A program made the position numbers and the translations under genes. DNA of 64,000 bases from SKLM01 sp964575455 (GTDB lineage Bacteria; Chloroflexota; Anaerolineae; B4-G1): assembly GCA_964575455.1 (NCBI GenBank), contig CAZNRX010000008.1, positions 1 through 64,000 of the forward strand, given 5' to 3'. Shown here piece after piece: positions 26,560-34,153 of the stretch (position 1 is its first letter; every line of letters starts with the position of its first letter). Below the pieces are notes generated by a model that saw only the letters and a list, made by a program, of their open reading frames with translations, ran no database searches and had not been told where the DNA came from.

Positions 26560-27357
26560 ATGGCGGAGCCAATCCTAGTTGAGCAAGTGTTACTGTTGCA
26601 GGACGCTAGTGTTTCTGAAGAGCTGGGCGCGGCACTGTGGGCTGCTTTCAAGGAGGTGGAAAGCTTCTACAACCTCGACCGGAAACGAGCGAGGTTTCGC
26701 CGTACCTATATGTCGGAAGTGGTGCCGCATGACTTGAAGAAGGAGCCCGTCAGATTCCTGGGTGTGGAACGGCTCGTGGACCTATTCCGCGGCGCGCCAG
26801 CGCAGTCAGTGGAACCGGAGGAGCCGCCGATCGAGCAGTTCGTCGGGAAGGCCTCAAAGGAACTGTGGGAATCTGCCGAGGGCAAGTTCTCGCGTACGTA
26901 CAGCGCCTGGAAAATCGCCAGTTCGGTGGAGCAACTCCCCGAAATGGCGCAGGGCGGTGTCCGTGTGATCATCACCGACCAGGAGTTGATCCCCCCACGC
27001 GACTTGCACTACGTGATCTGGGACAGAGGAGTGATCTCGATCGTGCCAACGGACCCGCGGTATTGGCAGATGGAGGATCCCAATCGGATAGCCATCATCA
27101 AGCACCGGGTGCGGACGGCCTGTCTATCGGTTGTCGGCAGGTATGTCGGTCTGCGGCGGTGTCACAACGAGCACTGCTTCCTTTTCAACCAGGTTGACTC
27201 CGTGCTGCGTCTTGATGCGATGGTGGAGCTCGGGCCGGAGCACGGCATTGAAGCGCTCGCGGGACGCGGGTTCGACGTTCGCAGCAGCCGGCCGAGCGCC
27301 GTGCAGCCTGTCGTAGAGAGTCCGACGCCGGACGAGGGGTGGTGGTTCTATGGGTAA
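26560..27357 (+). CDS. Probable archaemetzincin-like pseudoenzyme, peptidase-cluster partner
   Basis: A 265-residue protein; ATG 26560 follows GAGG with a four-base gap. The N-terminal 120 residues are unfamiliar. Residues about 140-215 can be laid over the archaemetzincin core: a 'VIITDQELIPPRDLHYVI' strand pattern, then S190-V-V-G193-R194-x-x-G197-L198-x-R200-C201-x4-C206. In archaemetzincins this reads HExGHxxGLxHC-x4-C. The glycines and both cysteines are kept, but the three zinc histidines and the catalytic Glu are S, R, R and V, and the later CxxC is gone. It should therefore not be an active protease. The alignment is by eye and could be wrong. The gene overlaps or nearly abuts the CHAT gene, suggesting the products work together, perhaps as substrate, adaptor or inhibitor. 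Confidence 0.55.
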   Translation: MAEPILVEQVLLLQDASVSEELGAALWAAFKEVESFYNLDRKRARFRRTYMSEVVPHDLKKEPVRFLGVERLVDLFRGAPAQSVEPEEPPIEQFVGKASKELWESAEGKFSRTYSAWKIASSVEQLPEMAQGGVRVIITDQELIPPRDLHYVIWDRGVISIVPTDPRYWQMEDPNRIAIIKHRVRTACLSVVGRYVGLRRCHNEHCFLFNQVDSVLRLDAMVELGPEHGIEALAGRGFDVRSSRPSAVQPVVESPTPDEGWWFYG

Positions 27358-27373
27358 TGGAAGGAGCTTCTGT

Positions 27374-28537
27374 ATGGGCTGGGTTGCGGGTCCCAGCGCC
27401 CAGGTTGAGCTGTTCAGTCCTTCGGCTGGCAGCAGACGCGGCTACCAGATCAAGTACACGCCCCCCTTTCGCTCCACCATCCGCCCGCCAGTGGCCGAGG
27501 GACAAGTCGGGCCTGAGGAGCTGGAGCCAATCAGGGACGAACTTGGTCGAGTCGTGGCGAAGCTGAGGGGCCGATCACCCCCGGCAGGCGGGGCGGCAGC
27601 TCGAGCGGCCCCGTCTGCGGATGAGGTTCTCGCGGATATGGAGCTGATTGGCGATCAGCTTTTTACCTTCCTCATCCCACGGTTCGTTCAGTTGGATCTG
27701 CGAACCAGCGGGCTATTCCTCGAGATCGGCATGGATGAGGCGTTGCTGAGCTTCCCTTGGGAACTGATGTACGATGGGGATGACTTCCTGTGCCTGAAAC
27801 ACAAGACGGGGCGCTTTGTGAATGCAAGTTCCCAGTTCCCCATGGCGACGCGTCCCAAGGCACGCCTGGGTGAGTCGTTGGAGGAACTGTCGATCTTGAT
27901 CGTCAGCGTCCCCAATCCCCAGCCCCGCGACCGAGAAACGATCTACGAGGACCTTCCTGAAGCCGAGGCCGAGACGGAAGCGATTGTCGAGAGCTTGGCG
28001 GGAATCGAAGGGGTCACACTCGAGGTGTTGTTCAAGAGAGAGGCCAAATTCGACGATGTATACCAGGCCGTCAGATCCCGCGAGTATCATATCATACATT
28101 TCAACGGGCACGCGCGCTTCGACGATCAATACCCCTACCGGAGCGGCCTCGTGCTGTTCGACCGTGATATGGCAACAGGACACCTGGCCACGACCATCGG
28201 CCGAAAGCCACCGCTTCTATGCTTCATCAATGGGTGCGAGACGGCGAAGTCTCTGGACGCTACGGAGTCAAAGAGCCGTTACGATGTCTACGGGCTTGCC
28301 CGGGCGTTCTTGGATACGGGTGCCTATCTGTTGGGGAGCCGATGGAAGGTCAACGACGAGAGTGCCGCTGAGTTTGCCAAGCAGTTCTACACGTCCCTGC
28401 TCGAGGAGGGGAAGTCGCTGGGGCACGCGATCCTTGACGCTCGCCAGTCCTGTAAGCAGGCAGTGCCCACCGATCCGCTCGGCTGGGCTTCCTACGTCTT
28501 CTATGGCGACCCGCGGGTCGGATTTCTCAGACGCTGA
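27374..28537 (+). CDS. CHAT-domain (caspase-like) cysteine protease
   Basis: A 387-residue protein. ATG 27374 is preferred because AAGGAG lies seven bases upstream; ATG 27350 is an in-frame alternative. The C-terminal half is a CHAT domain (clan CD, caspase/separase relatives) with the catalytic pair visible: H246 in 'HFNGHARFD' and C288 in 'FINGCETAKS'. The typical downstream 'GARAFLDTGAYLLGSRWKV'-like helix and the closing 'DPLGWASYVFYGDPR' are present. Residues about 85-200 form the usual CHAT-preceding alpha/beta region. No TPR repeats are attached, unlike many CHAT proteins. CHAT proteases often act in defence or regulated cell death, cleaving a neighbour-encoded partner. The 265-residue protein just upstream is the obvious candidate. 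Confidence 0.85.
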   Translation: MGWVAGPSAQVELFSPSAGSRRGYQIKYTPPFRSTIRPPVAEGQVGPEELEPIRDELGRVVAKLRGRSPPAGGAAARAAPSADEVLADMELIGDQLFTFLIPRFVQLDLRTSGLFLEIGMDEALLSFPWELMYDGDDFLCLKHKTGRFVNASSQFPMATRPKARLGESLEELSILIVSVPNPQPRDRETIYEDLPEAEAETEAIVESLAGIEGVTLEVLFKREAKFDDVYQAVRSREYHIIHFNGHARFDDQYPYRSGLVLFDRDMATGHLATTIGRKPPLLCFINGCETAKSLDATESKSRYDVYGLARAFLDTGAYLLGSRWKVNDESAAEFAKQFYTSLLEEGKSLGHAILDARQSCKQAVPTDPLGWASYVFYGDPRVGFLRR

Positions 28538-28658
28538 ACGATGTGGTGGACTCCGCCGCTGGTGTGTAAGGGAGGGGATATGAGATAGAGGTTCTGCAAC
28601 TTGCGTCCTGGGCAGGTGCCGTGTCGCTTGGTCAACATAGGGAGAGGAGGATATGACG

Positions 28659-29564
28659 ATGAAACGGCTTCTCTTGGTCACAGCAGTCGTTCTAGCGTTC
28701 TCACTCATAGTCACTGGCATCACTCTTGCTGACAATGGAGAGGGGGAAGAGGCGGGCGCTGGAGAGGGGGACAAGGCGAGCGCCGGAGAGATCGCATTGC
28801 TTCTGGCGCCACTGGCGGCAGCCGCAACCGCCATCGAGCGCCTCATAGAGATGGTCTTTGACTGGTATGAAGGCATGGTTCTTAGCGTGGGTGACCTTAT
28901 CGGCGAAGGCAAAGGTTATCTGGCATTTGCACGGGATCAGGTGAAGGTCTGGAAGAAGACAATTGCAGATCTGCGGAAGAACGACAACGACGGCAATCCG
29001 AAAAAGCTTACCAACGAGGAGAAGAGTCTCCTGGCCGAAGCTGAAGATGCTCTGGACGGTGCCCAGAGACGTGTGGCGGAGTTCCTGAAGACACCTCCCT
29101 ACACCAGTTGGAAGCGCATGATTTCGCTTGCAGCTGGGATCGTCCTTGGCATCGTCGTGGCCTTCGTCGCGAAGCTTCGGATGCTCGCCATGATTGCAGC
29201 GCTCTTCGGGGGGGGCGGCGGGACGGGCACGGCAGGCGTGCTTGGCGAGGTCACCAGGGGTTTCGACATGTTCCTCACTGGCCTGATCATCGGTACTGGC
29301 TCCGCCCCGGTGCACTCGCTCATCGGCCTCTTGCAGAACACCAAGAACGCTGTGGACGAAGCCCGTGCGCTGTGGGCTGGGAACGCCAACAGTGAGATGG
29401 CAGAGACCTATATAGCGCTCAAGGAGTTCCTCACGGAGCGGGAGGACAAGGAACGTGGCATGCGCCGTCTGCGGAAGGAGGCAGGAGAGGAGCCGGAAGA
29501 GGTTCCGCCAATGAGCGAGGTTGAGATGAGACGCCTCATCAATGACAGGCTCGGCCGCTTCTAG
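28659..29564 (+). CDS. Membrane protein of unknown function, peptidase-cluster member
   Basis: A 301-residue protein. ATG 28659 has an eight-base gap from GGAGAGGAGG; ATG 28653 is an alternative with only two. The N-terminus is a signal peptide or anchor, followed by an acidic Gly/Glu stretch. Hydrophobic segments lie near residues 45-65, 155-185 and 205-230. A charged, probably helical segment of about 80 residues sits between the first two, and the C-terminal 65 residues are highly charged. I do not recognise the family. It lies 120 bases after the CHAT gene on the same strand. A membrane-acting effector or anchor for the protease cluster is possible, but nothing in the sequence proves it. 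Confidence 0.7.
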   Translation: MKRLLLVTAVVLAFSLIVTGITLADNGEGEEAGAGEGDKASAGEIALLLAPLAAAATAIERLIEMVFDWYEGMVLSVGDLIGEGKGYLAFARDQVKVWKKTIADLRKNDNDGNPKKLTNEEKSLLAEAEDALDGAQRRVAEFLKTPPYTSWKRMISLAAGIVLGIVVAFVAKLRMLAMIAALFGGGGGTGTAGVLGEVTRGFDMFLTGLIIGTGSAPVHSLIGLLQNTKNAVDEARALWAGNANSEMAETYIALKEFLTEREDKERGMRRLRKEAGEEPEEVPPMSEVEMRRLINDRLGRF

Positions 29565-29704
29565 AGGCTGGAGGAAGCTAGAGACGGGCAAGCTCTCTCG
29601 CCGTTGGGGGCGATTGGTCACCGCTGGGATCTCAGGAAGCCGCAAGACGGTGCACCCCCTCACGCATCGCCGCAAGCGCGGCCCTGCGTAGCCAGGTGAC
29701 ATAG

Positions 29705-29983
29705 GTTGCCCAGAGCCCCCAGCGAGAAGCGCCGGGGGTTTCGCTCGGTCCGGAAGCGGACGTTGGCGGAGGCCTGATGGGGCGCGAGGCGCCCGAAGAG
29801 GTTGGCCTGGTCAGCACCTTCGGCGTCGAGTCGGTCGATGACGCTGTTGCCAGGGTCGAGGAATTGGGTGGCAAGGTCGTGATGCCGAAGCAGACGGTGT
29901 TGGGCATGGGCTGGCTGGCGCACTTCCTCGACCCCGAGGACAATCTCTTCGCTGTCTGGCAGAGCGACGAATCCGCTGCCTGA
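29705..29983 (+). pseudogene. 5'-truncated VOC/glyoxalase-family gene
   Basis: The frame closing at 29983 encodes the C-terminal half of a VOC-fold protein: '...GGGLMGREAPEEVGLVSTF', a 'VDDAVARVEELGG' helix, and the metal-binding-type 'HFLDPEDNLFAVWQ' ending. A stop codon at 29702-29704 closes the frame and the first beta-alpha-beta-beta-beta half is absent in all frames upstream. ATG 29777 could still make a 68-residue fragment. Probably non-functional debris. Confidence 0.65.
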
Positions 29984-30012
29984 GGCGACGTTTCGTTGCT
30001 CGGTGGTCTGTT

Positions 30013-30044
30013 GCTCCCCTGGTTGAGACCAGGGGAGCTTTCTT
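30013..30044 (+). terminator. Rho-independent terminator 24 bases before the PLP enzyme start
   Basis: An 11-bp perfect stem, GCTCCCCTGGT (30013-30023) and ACCAGGGGAGC (30028-30038), has a TGAG loop and is followed by TTTCTT. The SD AGGAG of the next gene begins within ten bases of its end, so the gene's own promoter must lie inside or before the hairpin, or the hairpin acts as an attenuator. Confidence 0.8.
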
Positions 30045-30061
30045 GCAGTAGGAGTTGAGCT

Positions 30062-31318
30062 ATGAAGCCCAATTACGCCCTCGAGACCCTAGCCATCCAC
30101 GCCGGGGAGGAGCCCGACTCCCAGACCGGTGCGCTGCGGGCACCAATCCACATGGCGACCTCCTTCGAGCTGCCGGGCTTCAGTCCCGAGCTGTTCGACG
30201 CGCTGTTGATGGAGTCGGAGCGCCCGCCCCACGTCTACACTCGCTGGAGCAACCCCACCCTGCGCGCCCTGGAGGATCGGCTGGCCGCGCTGGAGGGCGC
30301 CGAAGCGGCGCTGACCACGGCCAGCGGCATGGCGGCCGTCGCTTCCTTGCTCTTCACCTTCCTGGGCAGCGGCGACCACGTGGTGGCCAGCGAGGTCTGC
30401 TACGCCGGGACCGTCGAGCTGCTTGGCGAGCACCTGCCGCGCTTCGGCATCGACGTCAGCCTGGTCAACACCAGCGACCTGGATGCGGTGCAAGCCGTGC
30501 TGCGACCGGAAACGAAGCTGCTCTACGTCGAGACCCCGGCCAACCCCATCCTGCGCATAGCTGATATCACCGCCCTGGCCGAGCTGGCCCACGACGCGGG
30601 TGTGCTGCTGGCGGTCGACTCCACCTTCGCCGGGCCGATGCTCCAGCGCCCGCTGGACCTGGGCGCTGATTACGTCTTGCACAGTCTGACCAAGTATCTC
30701 AACGGGCAGGGCGATGCCGTGGGTGGGGTCGTGCTGGGGCCACGAGAGGGGATCCGCCGCATCCGCCAGGACATGCTGATCCACCTGGGCGGCGCCATGA
30801 GCCCCTTCAACGCCTGGCTCATCATGCGCGGCCTGACGACGCTCCCGCTCCGCATGGCGCGCCACTGCGCAAACGCCCTCCAGGTGGCCCGCTTCCTGGA
30901 GGGCCACCCGCGCGTCGAGCGCGTGGTCTACCCCGGGCTGGAGAGCCACCCGCACCACGACCTGGCTCGGCGCCAGATGACGGGCTTTGGCGGCGTGCTC
31001 ACGTTTCAGCTCAAGGGTGGGCTGGGCGCGGCCGTCACGCTGGCCGAGAAGATCCGTCTCTTCAAGTACGCCACCTCGCTGGGCCACGCCCACAGCTTGC
31101 TCTTCTACTACCCGACGGACATCACTATCGACGACGTCGCCTACCTCGGCGCGGCGCAGAAACGCCGCATCCGGGAATGGATGGGTGACGGCGTCGTGCG
31201 CGCCAGCATTGGGCTGGAGCATGCGGATGACCTGATTGCAGACCTTCGTCAGGCGCTACGGGGGCGGACGCTGAAGGGCCTGATCGCGCCGCTGGCCTAC
31301 CGGCTGCTCAGCGAGTGA
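30062..31318 (+). CDS. Cys/Met-metabolism PLP-dependent enzyme (cystathionine gamma-synthase / methionine gamma-lyase family)
   Basis: A 418-residue trans-sulfuration-family enzyme, full length. PLP forms a Schiff base with K211 in 'HSLTKYLNGQGD'. Other landmarks are 'YTRWSNPT' (Tyr and Arg contacting the neighbouring subunit's PLP), 'TTASGMAAV' (phosphate binding) and the 'VETPANP' strand. Members include cystathionine gamma-synthase, cystathionine beta/gamma-lyase, methionine gamma-lyase and O-acetylhomoserine sulfhydrylase, which cannot be told apart reliably by eye. AGGAG precedes ATG 30062. The gene stands alone between two strong hairpins, so it is probably monocistronic. Confidence 0.85.
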   Translation: MKPNYALETLAIHAGEEPDSQTGALRAPIHMATSFELPGFSPELFDALLMESERPPHVYTRWSNPTLRALEDRLAALEGAEAALTTASGMAAVASLLFTFLGSGDHVVASEVCYAGTVELLGEHLPRFGIDVSLVNTSDLDAVQAVLRPETKLLYVETPANPILRIADITALAELAHDAGVLLAVDSTFAGPMLQRPLDLGADYVLHSLTKYLNGQGDAVGGVVLGPREGIRRIRQDMLIHLGGAMSPFNAWLIMRGLTTLPLRMARHCANALQVARFLEGHPRVERVVYPGLESHPHHDLARRQMTGFGGVLTFQLKGGLGAAVTLAEKIRLFKYATSLGHAHSLLFYYPTDITIDDVAYLGAAQKRRIREWMGDGVVRASIGLEHADDLIADLRQALRGRTLKGLIAPLAYRLLSE

Positions 31319-31341
31319 CCCAAGGCCTTGACGCCTACAAC

Positions 31342-31380
31342 GAGAATCCGCCGGGCCGTAGGAAGGCCCGGCGGATTCTC
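31342..31380 (+). terminator. Strong hairpin after the PLP enzyme gene
   Basis: A perfect 16-bp stem (31342-31357 with 31365-31380, starting GAGAATCCGCCGGGCC) with a 7-base loop lies 23 bases after the stop. No T-tract follows, so it may act as an mRNA 3'-end stabiliser or a non-canonical terminator. Confidence 0.65.
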
Positions 31381-31569
31381 CGTCTACAGCAGGTAGCTGT
31401 GGTTACCCAGACGCCACGTCCGTTCCCTCACTTACTTCGCCAGAGGTTGCAGTGTAGGTACCTCGAGGTTCCTGTACGTCCTCTTTCTTGTCCATCTTTG
31501 CGCTCCCTTGGTAGTCTTCTCGCGTTGGGAAGCAGTATAGTGCGAAGAAAGCCGGACGTCAAGATGCGA

Positions 31570-31605
31570 AGAGCCGCCAAGACGGTCAGGTGTCCTGGCG
31601 GCTCT
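31570..31605 (-). terminator. Hairpin downstream of the aldehyde:ferredoxin oxidoreductase gene
   Basis: AGAGCCGCCA (31570-31579) pairs with TGGCGGCTCT (31596-31605), 18 bases past the minus-strand stop. The tail on the minus strand is TCGCATCTT, a weak T-run. Confidence 0.6.
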
Positions 31606-31622
31606 CTTGTCACAGTTGGTAA

Positions 31623-33368
31623 CTACGCCTCGCCGAACACCGCGTCCAGCGTCTCGTTCGGCACGTCCCACGTCACGTCGTGGGGCGGGAGCTTCTCGTA
31701 CGTCATGAACTCCGGCATGCGGTCATCTGCTTCGGTAAAGCCGGCCGCCCGGTTGAAGGCCAGCTCCTTGTCTAGGATCTCCTGGCCGATTCGCGTCACG
31801 TCGTCCCCAGTCCAGTCGGTGCCCAATACCCCGTTGCACTCCTCCACCATGCCCTCGAAGCCCTCCGCGATATCGAGGATGGCGAAGGCAATGAACAGGC
31901 AGTGCCCCGAGGTATCAATGAACGCCGTCGTCTGCTGGAAGGCGCGCACCACGTCCGCCTTGTCCCGGTCGAACTGATCCAGGTCCCCGCCACAGGCCAG
32001 AATCTCCGGGGCGATGGTGTAGCCCGAGGTGTGGTCAGCGCCCATCGTGCTGATGGCGTAGGTCATCCCGATCCCCTTGATGCCGCGGGGCTCGTAGGCT
32101 GGCATAGCCTGGCCCTTGACCGTGGGCGAGCGCTCGTTGCCGAACGCGTTGGCCGTGAACTCCGTACCTTGACCCAGGATATGGCCCAGCGGCGTGCCCT
32201 CGCGGATGTCCTCGTCCAGCCACTTGATCGCTGTCTCCCCGTCGCCGAAATCCGCCAGCCCGGAGTCCATAGCCACGGCGATGGTGTCGCCGGCCTCGAT
32301 GGTGTCCAGCCCCAGGTCGTTGCACAGCCAGGTCAGCTTGCCCACCGTGTCCAGATCGTCGATGCCGCAGTTAGCGCCCATCGCCCAGGTGGTCTCATAC
32401 TCGATGCAGGAGACAATTTCCTCACCGTCCTCATCGTGCCAGGTGTTGGAGCACTGGATCACGCAGCCCGGGTGGCATCCGTGGTTGTAGAGCTCCTTGC
32501 CCAACCGCTCCTGATTACCCTCAAAGATCGCCTCGCCCGAGGTGGTCGCTGCGCCTTCGAACCGCCCCTCGCGGAAGTTGCGGGTGGGGTAGGCGCCGGC
32601 CTCGTTGACGATGTTGACCAGCACGGCCGTGCCATAGGTGTTCAGGCCACCCTTCGGCTTGGTGATGTCATGGCTGCGCAGCGCGTTCAACATCTTCTTG
32701 CGCCCTTGATCGAAGAGCTCCTTGTCGGCGATCTCCACGCCTGGCGCGTCGCTGTCGTCGATGATGATGAACTTGAGGCCCTTGCTGCCCGCCACCGCGC
32801 CCAGGCCGCCCCGTCCGGAGTAGCGACTGGGTCGGTTATTCATATCGTTGAAGCAGAGGCCGGCCATCGTCATCTTCTGTTCACCGGCCACGCCGATGGT
32901 CATCATCCCTACCCGATCGCCGAAGCGCTCGAACACCGATGGCGCCATGTCGTACAGACCCTTACCAGCGTAGTCATCGGCGTCGAAGAACTCAACGCCG
33001 TCCTTGCTAATGTGCAGGCCCCACCAACCCTCCTCCTCGGGTCGGCCTTCGACCACGATGGCTTTGATGCCCAGCTTAGCGAGTTGCTGGGCCCACTTCG
33101 TGCCGGCGTTCGACTCCTTGATCGTGCCAGTGAGGGGCGACTTGCCGCCGACGGAGATCCGGCCTGACGTGGGAGCGACGGTGCCGGAAAGGATGCCTGG
33201 AGCGAAGACCAGCTTGTTGTTGGGCCCCAGGGGATGGCAGTTGGGATCTACCTCGTCGTAGATCATGCTGGATGTAAGGCCGCGACCTCCGAGGTGCTGG
33301 TACTTCTCAGGGACGTCCTCGTAGGTGGCGGTGCGGTCCGTCATGTTCACGCGGAGAATCTTGACCAT
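31623..33368 (-). CDS. aor: Aldehyde:ferredoxin oxidoreductase (tungsten AOR family)
   Basis: A 581-residue AOR-family enzyme, near the usual length. It oxidises aldehydes to acids with ferredoxin, or reduces acids at low potential, using a tungsto-bispyranopterin and one [4Fe-4S]. Visible features are the N-terminal 'GGRGLTSSM' block, the pterin-binding 'NAGTKWAQQL' and 'GRGGLGAV' segments, the cluster cysteines C298-x3-C302-x3-C306 in 'GCHPGCVIQC', and the fourth Cys in 'TSGHCLFIAF'. GGGGAGG stands 12 bases before ATG. It lies downstream of a MoaD/ThiS-like gene on the same strand, fitting cofactor assembly. In an acetogen-like cell it could interconvert acetate and acetaldehyde. Confidence 0.92.
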   Translation of the reverse strand: MVKILRVNMTDRTATYEDVPEKYQHLGGRGLTSSMIYDEVDPNCHPLGPNNKLVFAPGILSGTVAPTSGRISVGGKSPLTGTIKESNAGTKWAQQLAKLGIKAIVVEGRPEEEGWWGLHISKDGVEFFDADDYAGKGLYDMAPSVFERFGDRVGMMTIGVAGEQKMTMAGLCFNDMNNRPSRYSGRGGLGAVAGSKGLKFIIIDDSDAPGVEIADKELFDQGRKKMLNALRSHDITKPKGGLNTYGTAVLVNIVNEAGAYPTRNFREGRFEGAATTSGEAIFEGNQERLGKELYNHGCHPGCVIQCSNTWHDEDGEEIVSCIEYETTWAMGANCGIDDLDTVGKLTWLCNDLGLDTIEAGDTIAVAMDSGLADFGDGETAIKWLDEDIREGTPLGHILGQGTEFTANAFGNERSPTVKGQAMPAYEPRGIKGIGMTYAISTMGADHTSGYTIAPEILACGGDLDQFDRDKADVVRAFQQTTAFIDTSGHCLFIAFAILDIAEGFEGMVEECNGVLGTDWTGDDVTRIGQEILDKELAFNRAAGFTEADDRMPEFMTYEKLPPHDVTWDVPNETLDAVFGEA

Positions 33369-33634
33369 TTTCTTGGGTACCTCCCCTTACTACTCTATCT
33401 CCTCCGACCAGATACGAAAGAAAGGAGGCCGGTCGGGCCTGACGTAACCGTCGAGGTCCGATGTGCCTCCTTTGCAATCATGGCGGGCGCAGGGATCTCT
33501 ACCTGCACCTTATCGCTCATCCGTCCTGATAAGGAACAAGACGAGTCGGAAGACTATGGCTTTGTCATGGAACCCTCTTATGGGTTCTTTGCTACCTCAA
33601 TCCGTTTATACACCCGATTGAGCAGCGTGTCAAG
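33369..33634 (-). other. Structured leader between the MoaD-like and AOR genes
   Basis: 266 bases with no gene. On the minus strand there are two hairpins: GATAAGG/CCTTATC arms (33528-33534 and 33508-33514), and AAAGGAGGC/GCCTCCTTT arms (33465-33473 and 33421-33429), the latter followed by a T-rich CTTTC. The second looks like an attenuator or terminator 50 bases before the AOR start. A molybdenum/tungsten-cofactor riboswitch would make sense here, but I could not match its consensus convincingly. Confidence 0.4.
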
Positions 33635-34030
33635 CTATTCCTCCGGCTCGGTGTACGCGTGATGGATGCCGCGATCCTTCCTCTGGCGGAACGTCTCTCG
33701 CAGCTCGTCCTCCATGCTGGCCCCAAAGCGATATTGGAACGGCCACATGCTGCGCCGATGCGATATACCGACCCGGTCACCGTCATGCAGCTCGACGCTC
33801 CGGTCGGCCTCGACGCCCGGCATCGCAGCCAGTTTCCCGTTGATGAACGTGATCCCTTTCTCCTCCGATGGAAGGCCCAGATGGTCGAGTAGGTCTTGCA
33901 CCGTGCTTCCCTGTGGTAGCTTGAGGTGGAGCTCGGCATGAGCAATCCCCACCGTCCGCTCCAAGACGATGTCCTCGTTCACCTCTTCCGCGTAGCGGCA
34001 AATTGGTCCGTAGAGCCAGACCTCGATCAT
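33635..34030 (-). CDS. MoaD/ThiS-like ubiquitin-fold protein
   Basis: About 131 residues on the minus strand. ATG 34030 starts the beta-grasp-like sequence 'MIEVWLYGPICRYAEE'. TTG 34045 has a better-placed AGGAGG, and the frame is open to 34129, so the start is uncertain. The pattern 'LPQGSTVQDLLDHLGLPSEEKGITFINGK' and 'ELHDGDRVGI' matches MoaD/ThiS sulfur carriers, but the C-terminal Gly-Gly is missing. The protein instead carries an extra 45-residue charged tail with 'RRSMWPFQYRFGASMEDEL'. Similar proteins sit beside AOR genes and probably help cofactor insertion or pterin assembly. It is preceded by mutS2 and followed by AOR on the same strand. Confidence 0.7.
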   Translation of the reverse strand: MIEVWLYGPICRYAEEVNEDIVLERTVGIAHAELHLKLPQGSTVQDLLDHLGLPSEEKGITFINGKLAAMPGVEADRSVELHDGDRVGISHRRSMWPFQYRFGASMEDELRETFRQRKDRGIHHAYTEPEE

Positions 34031-34153
34031 GGTTCGCTTGCCCAACCGGCCCTCCTCTTCCATTCGTCTCTGGGTTTCCTCTCTTGGCCCAGGTGCAACG
34101 CACAGTAAGCTAACAACATCCAACACCAAGTGTGTCGCGCCGCTGCCCTTGGG

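Noticed and set aside
26560..27357. Bacterial gasdermin as the CHAT partner
   Set aside because: Size and position fit, but the sequence has no N-terminal palmitoylation-type Cys or gasdermin strand pattern, and the metzincin-like signature explains it better.
29632..30072. Minus-strand frame of 146 codons
   Set aside because: It is the shadow of the VOC fragment and terminator on the other strand.
33369..33634. Moco/Tuco riboswitch call
   Set aside because: Position is suggestive and one short stretch looks similar, but the conserved core and stems could not be matched.
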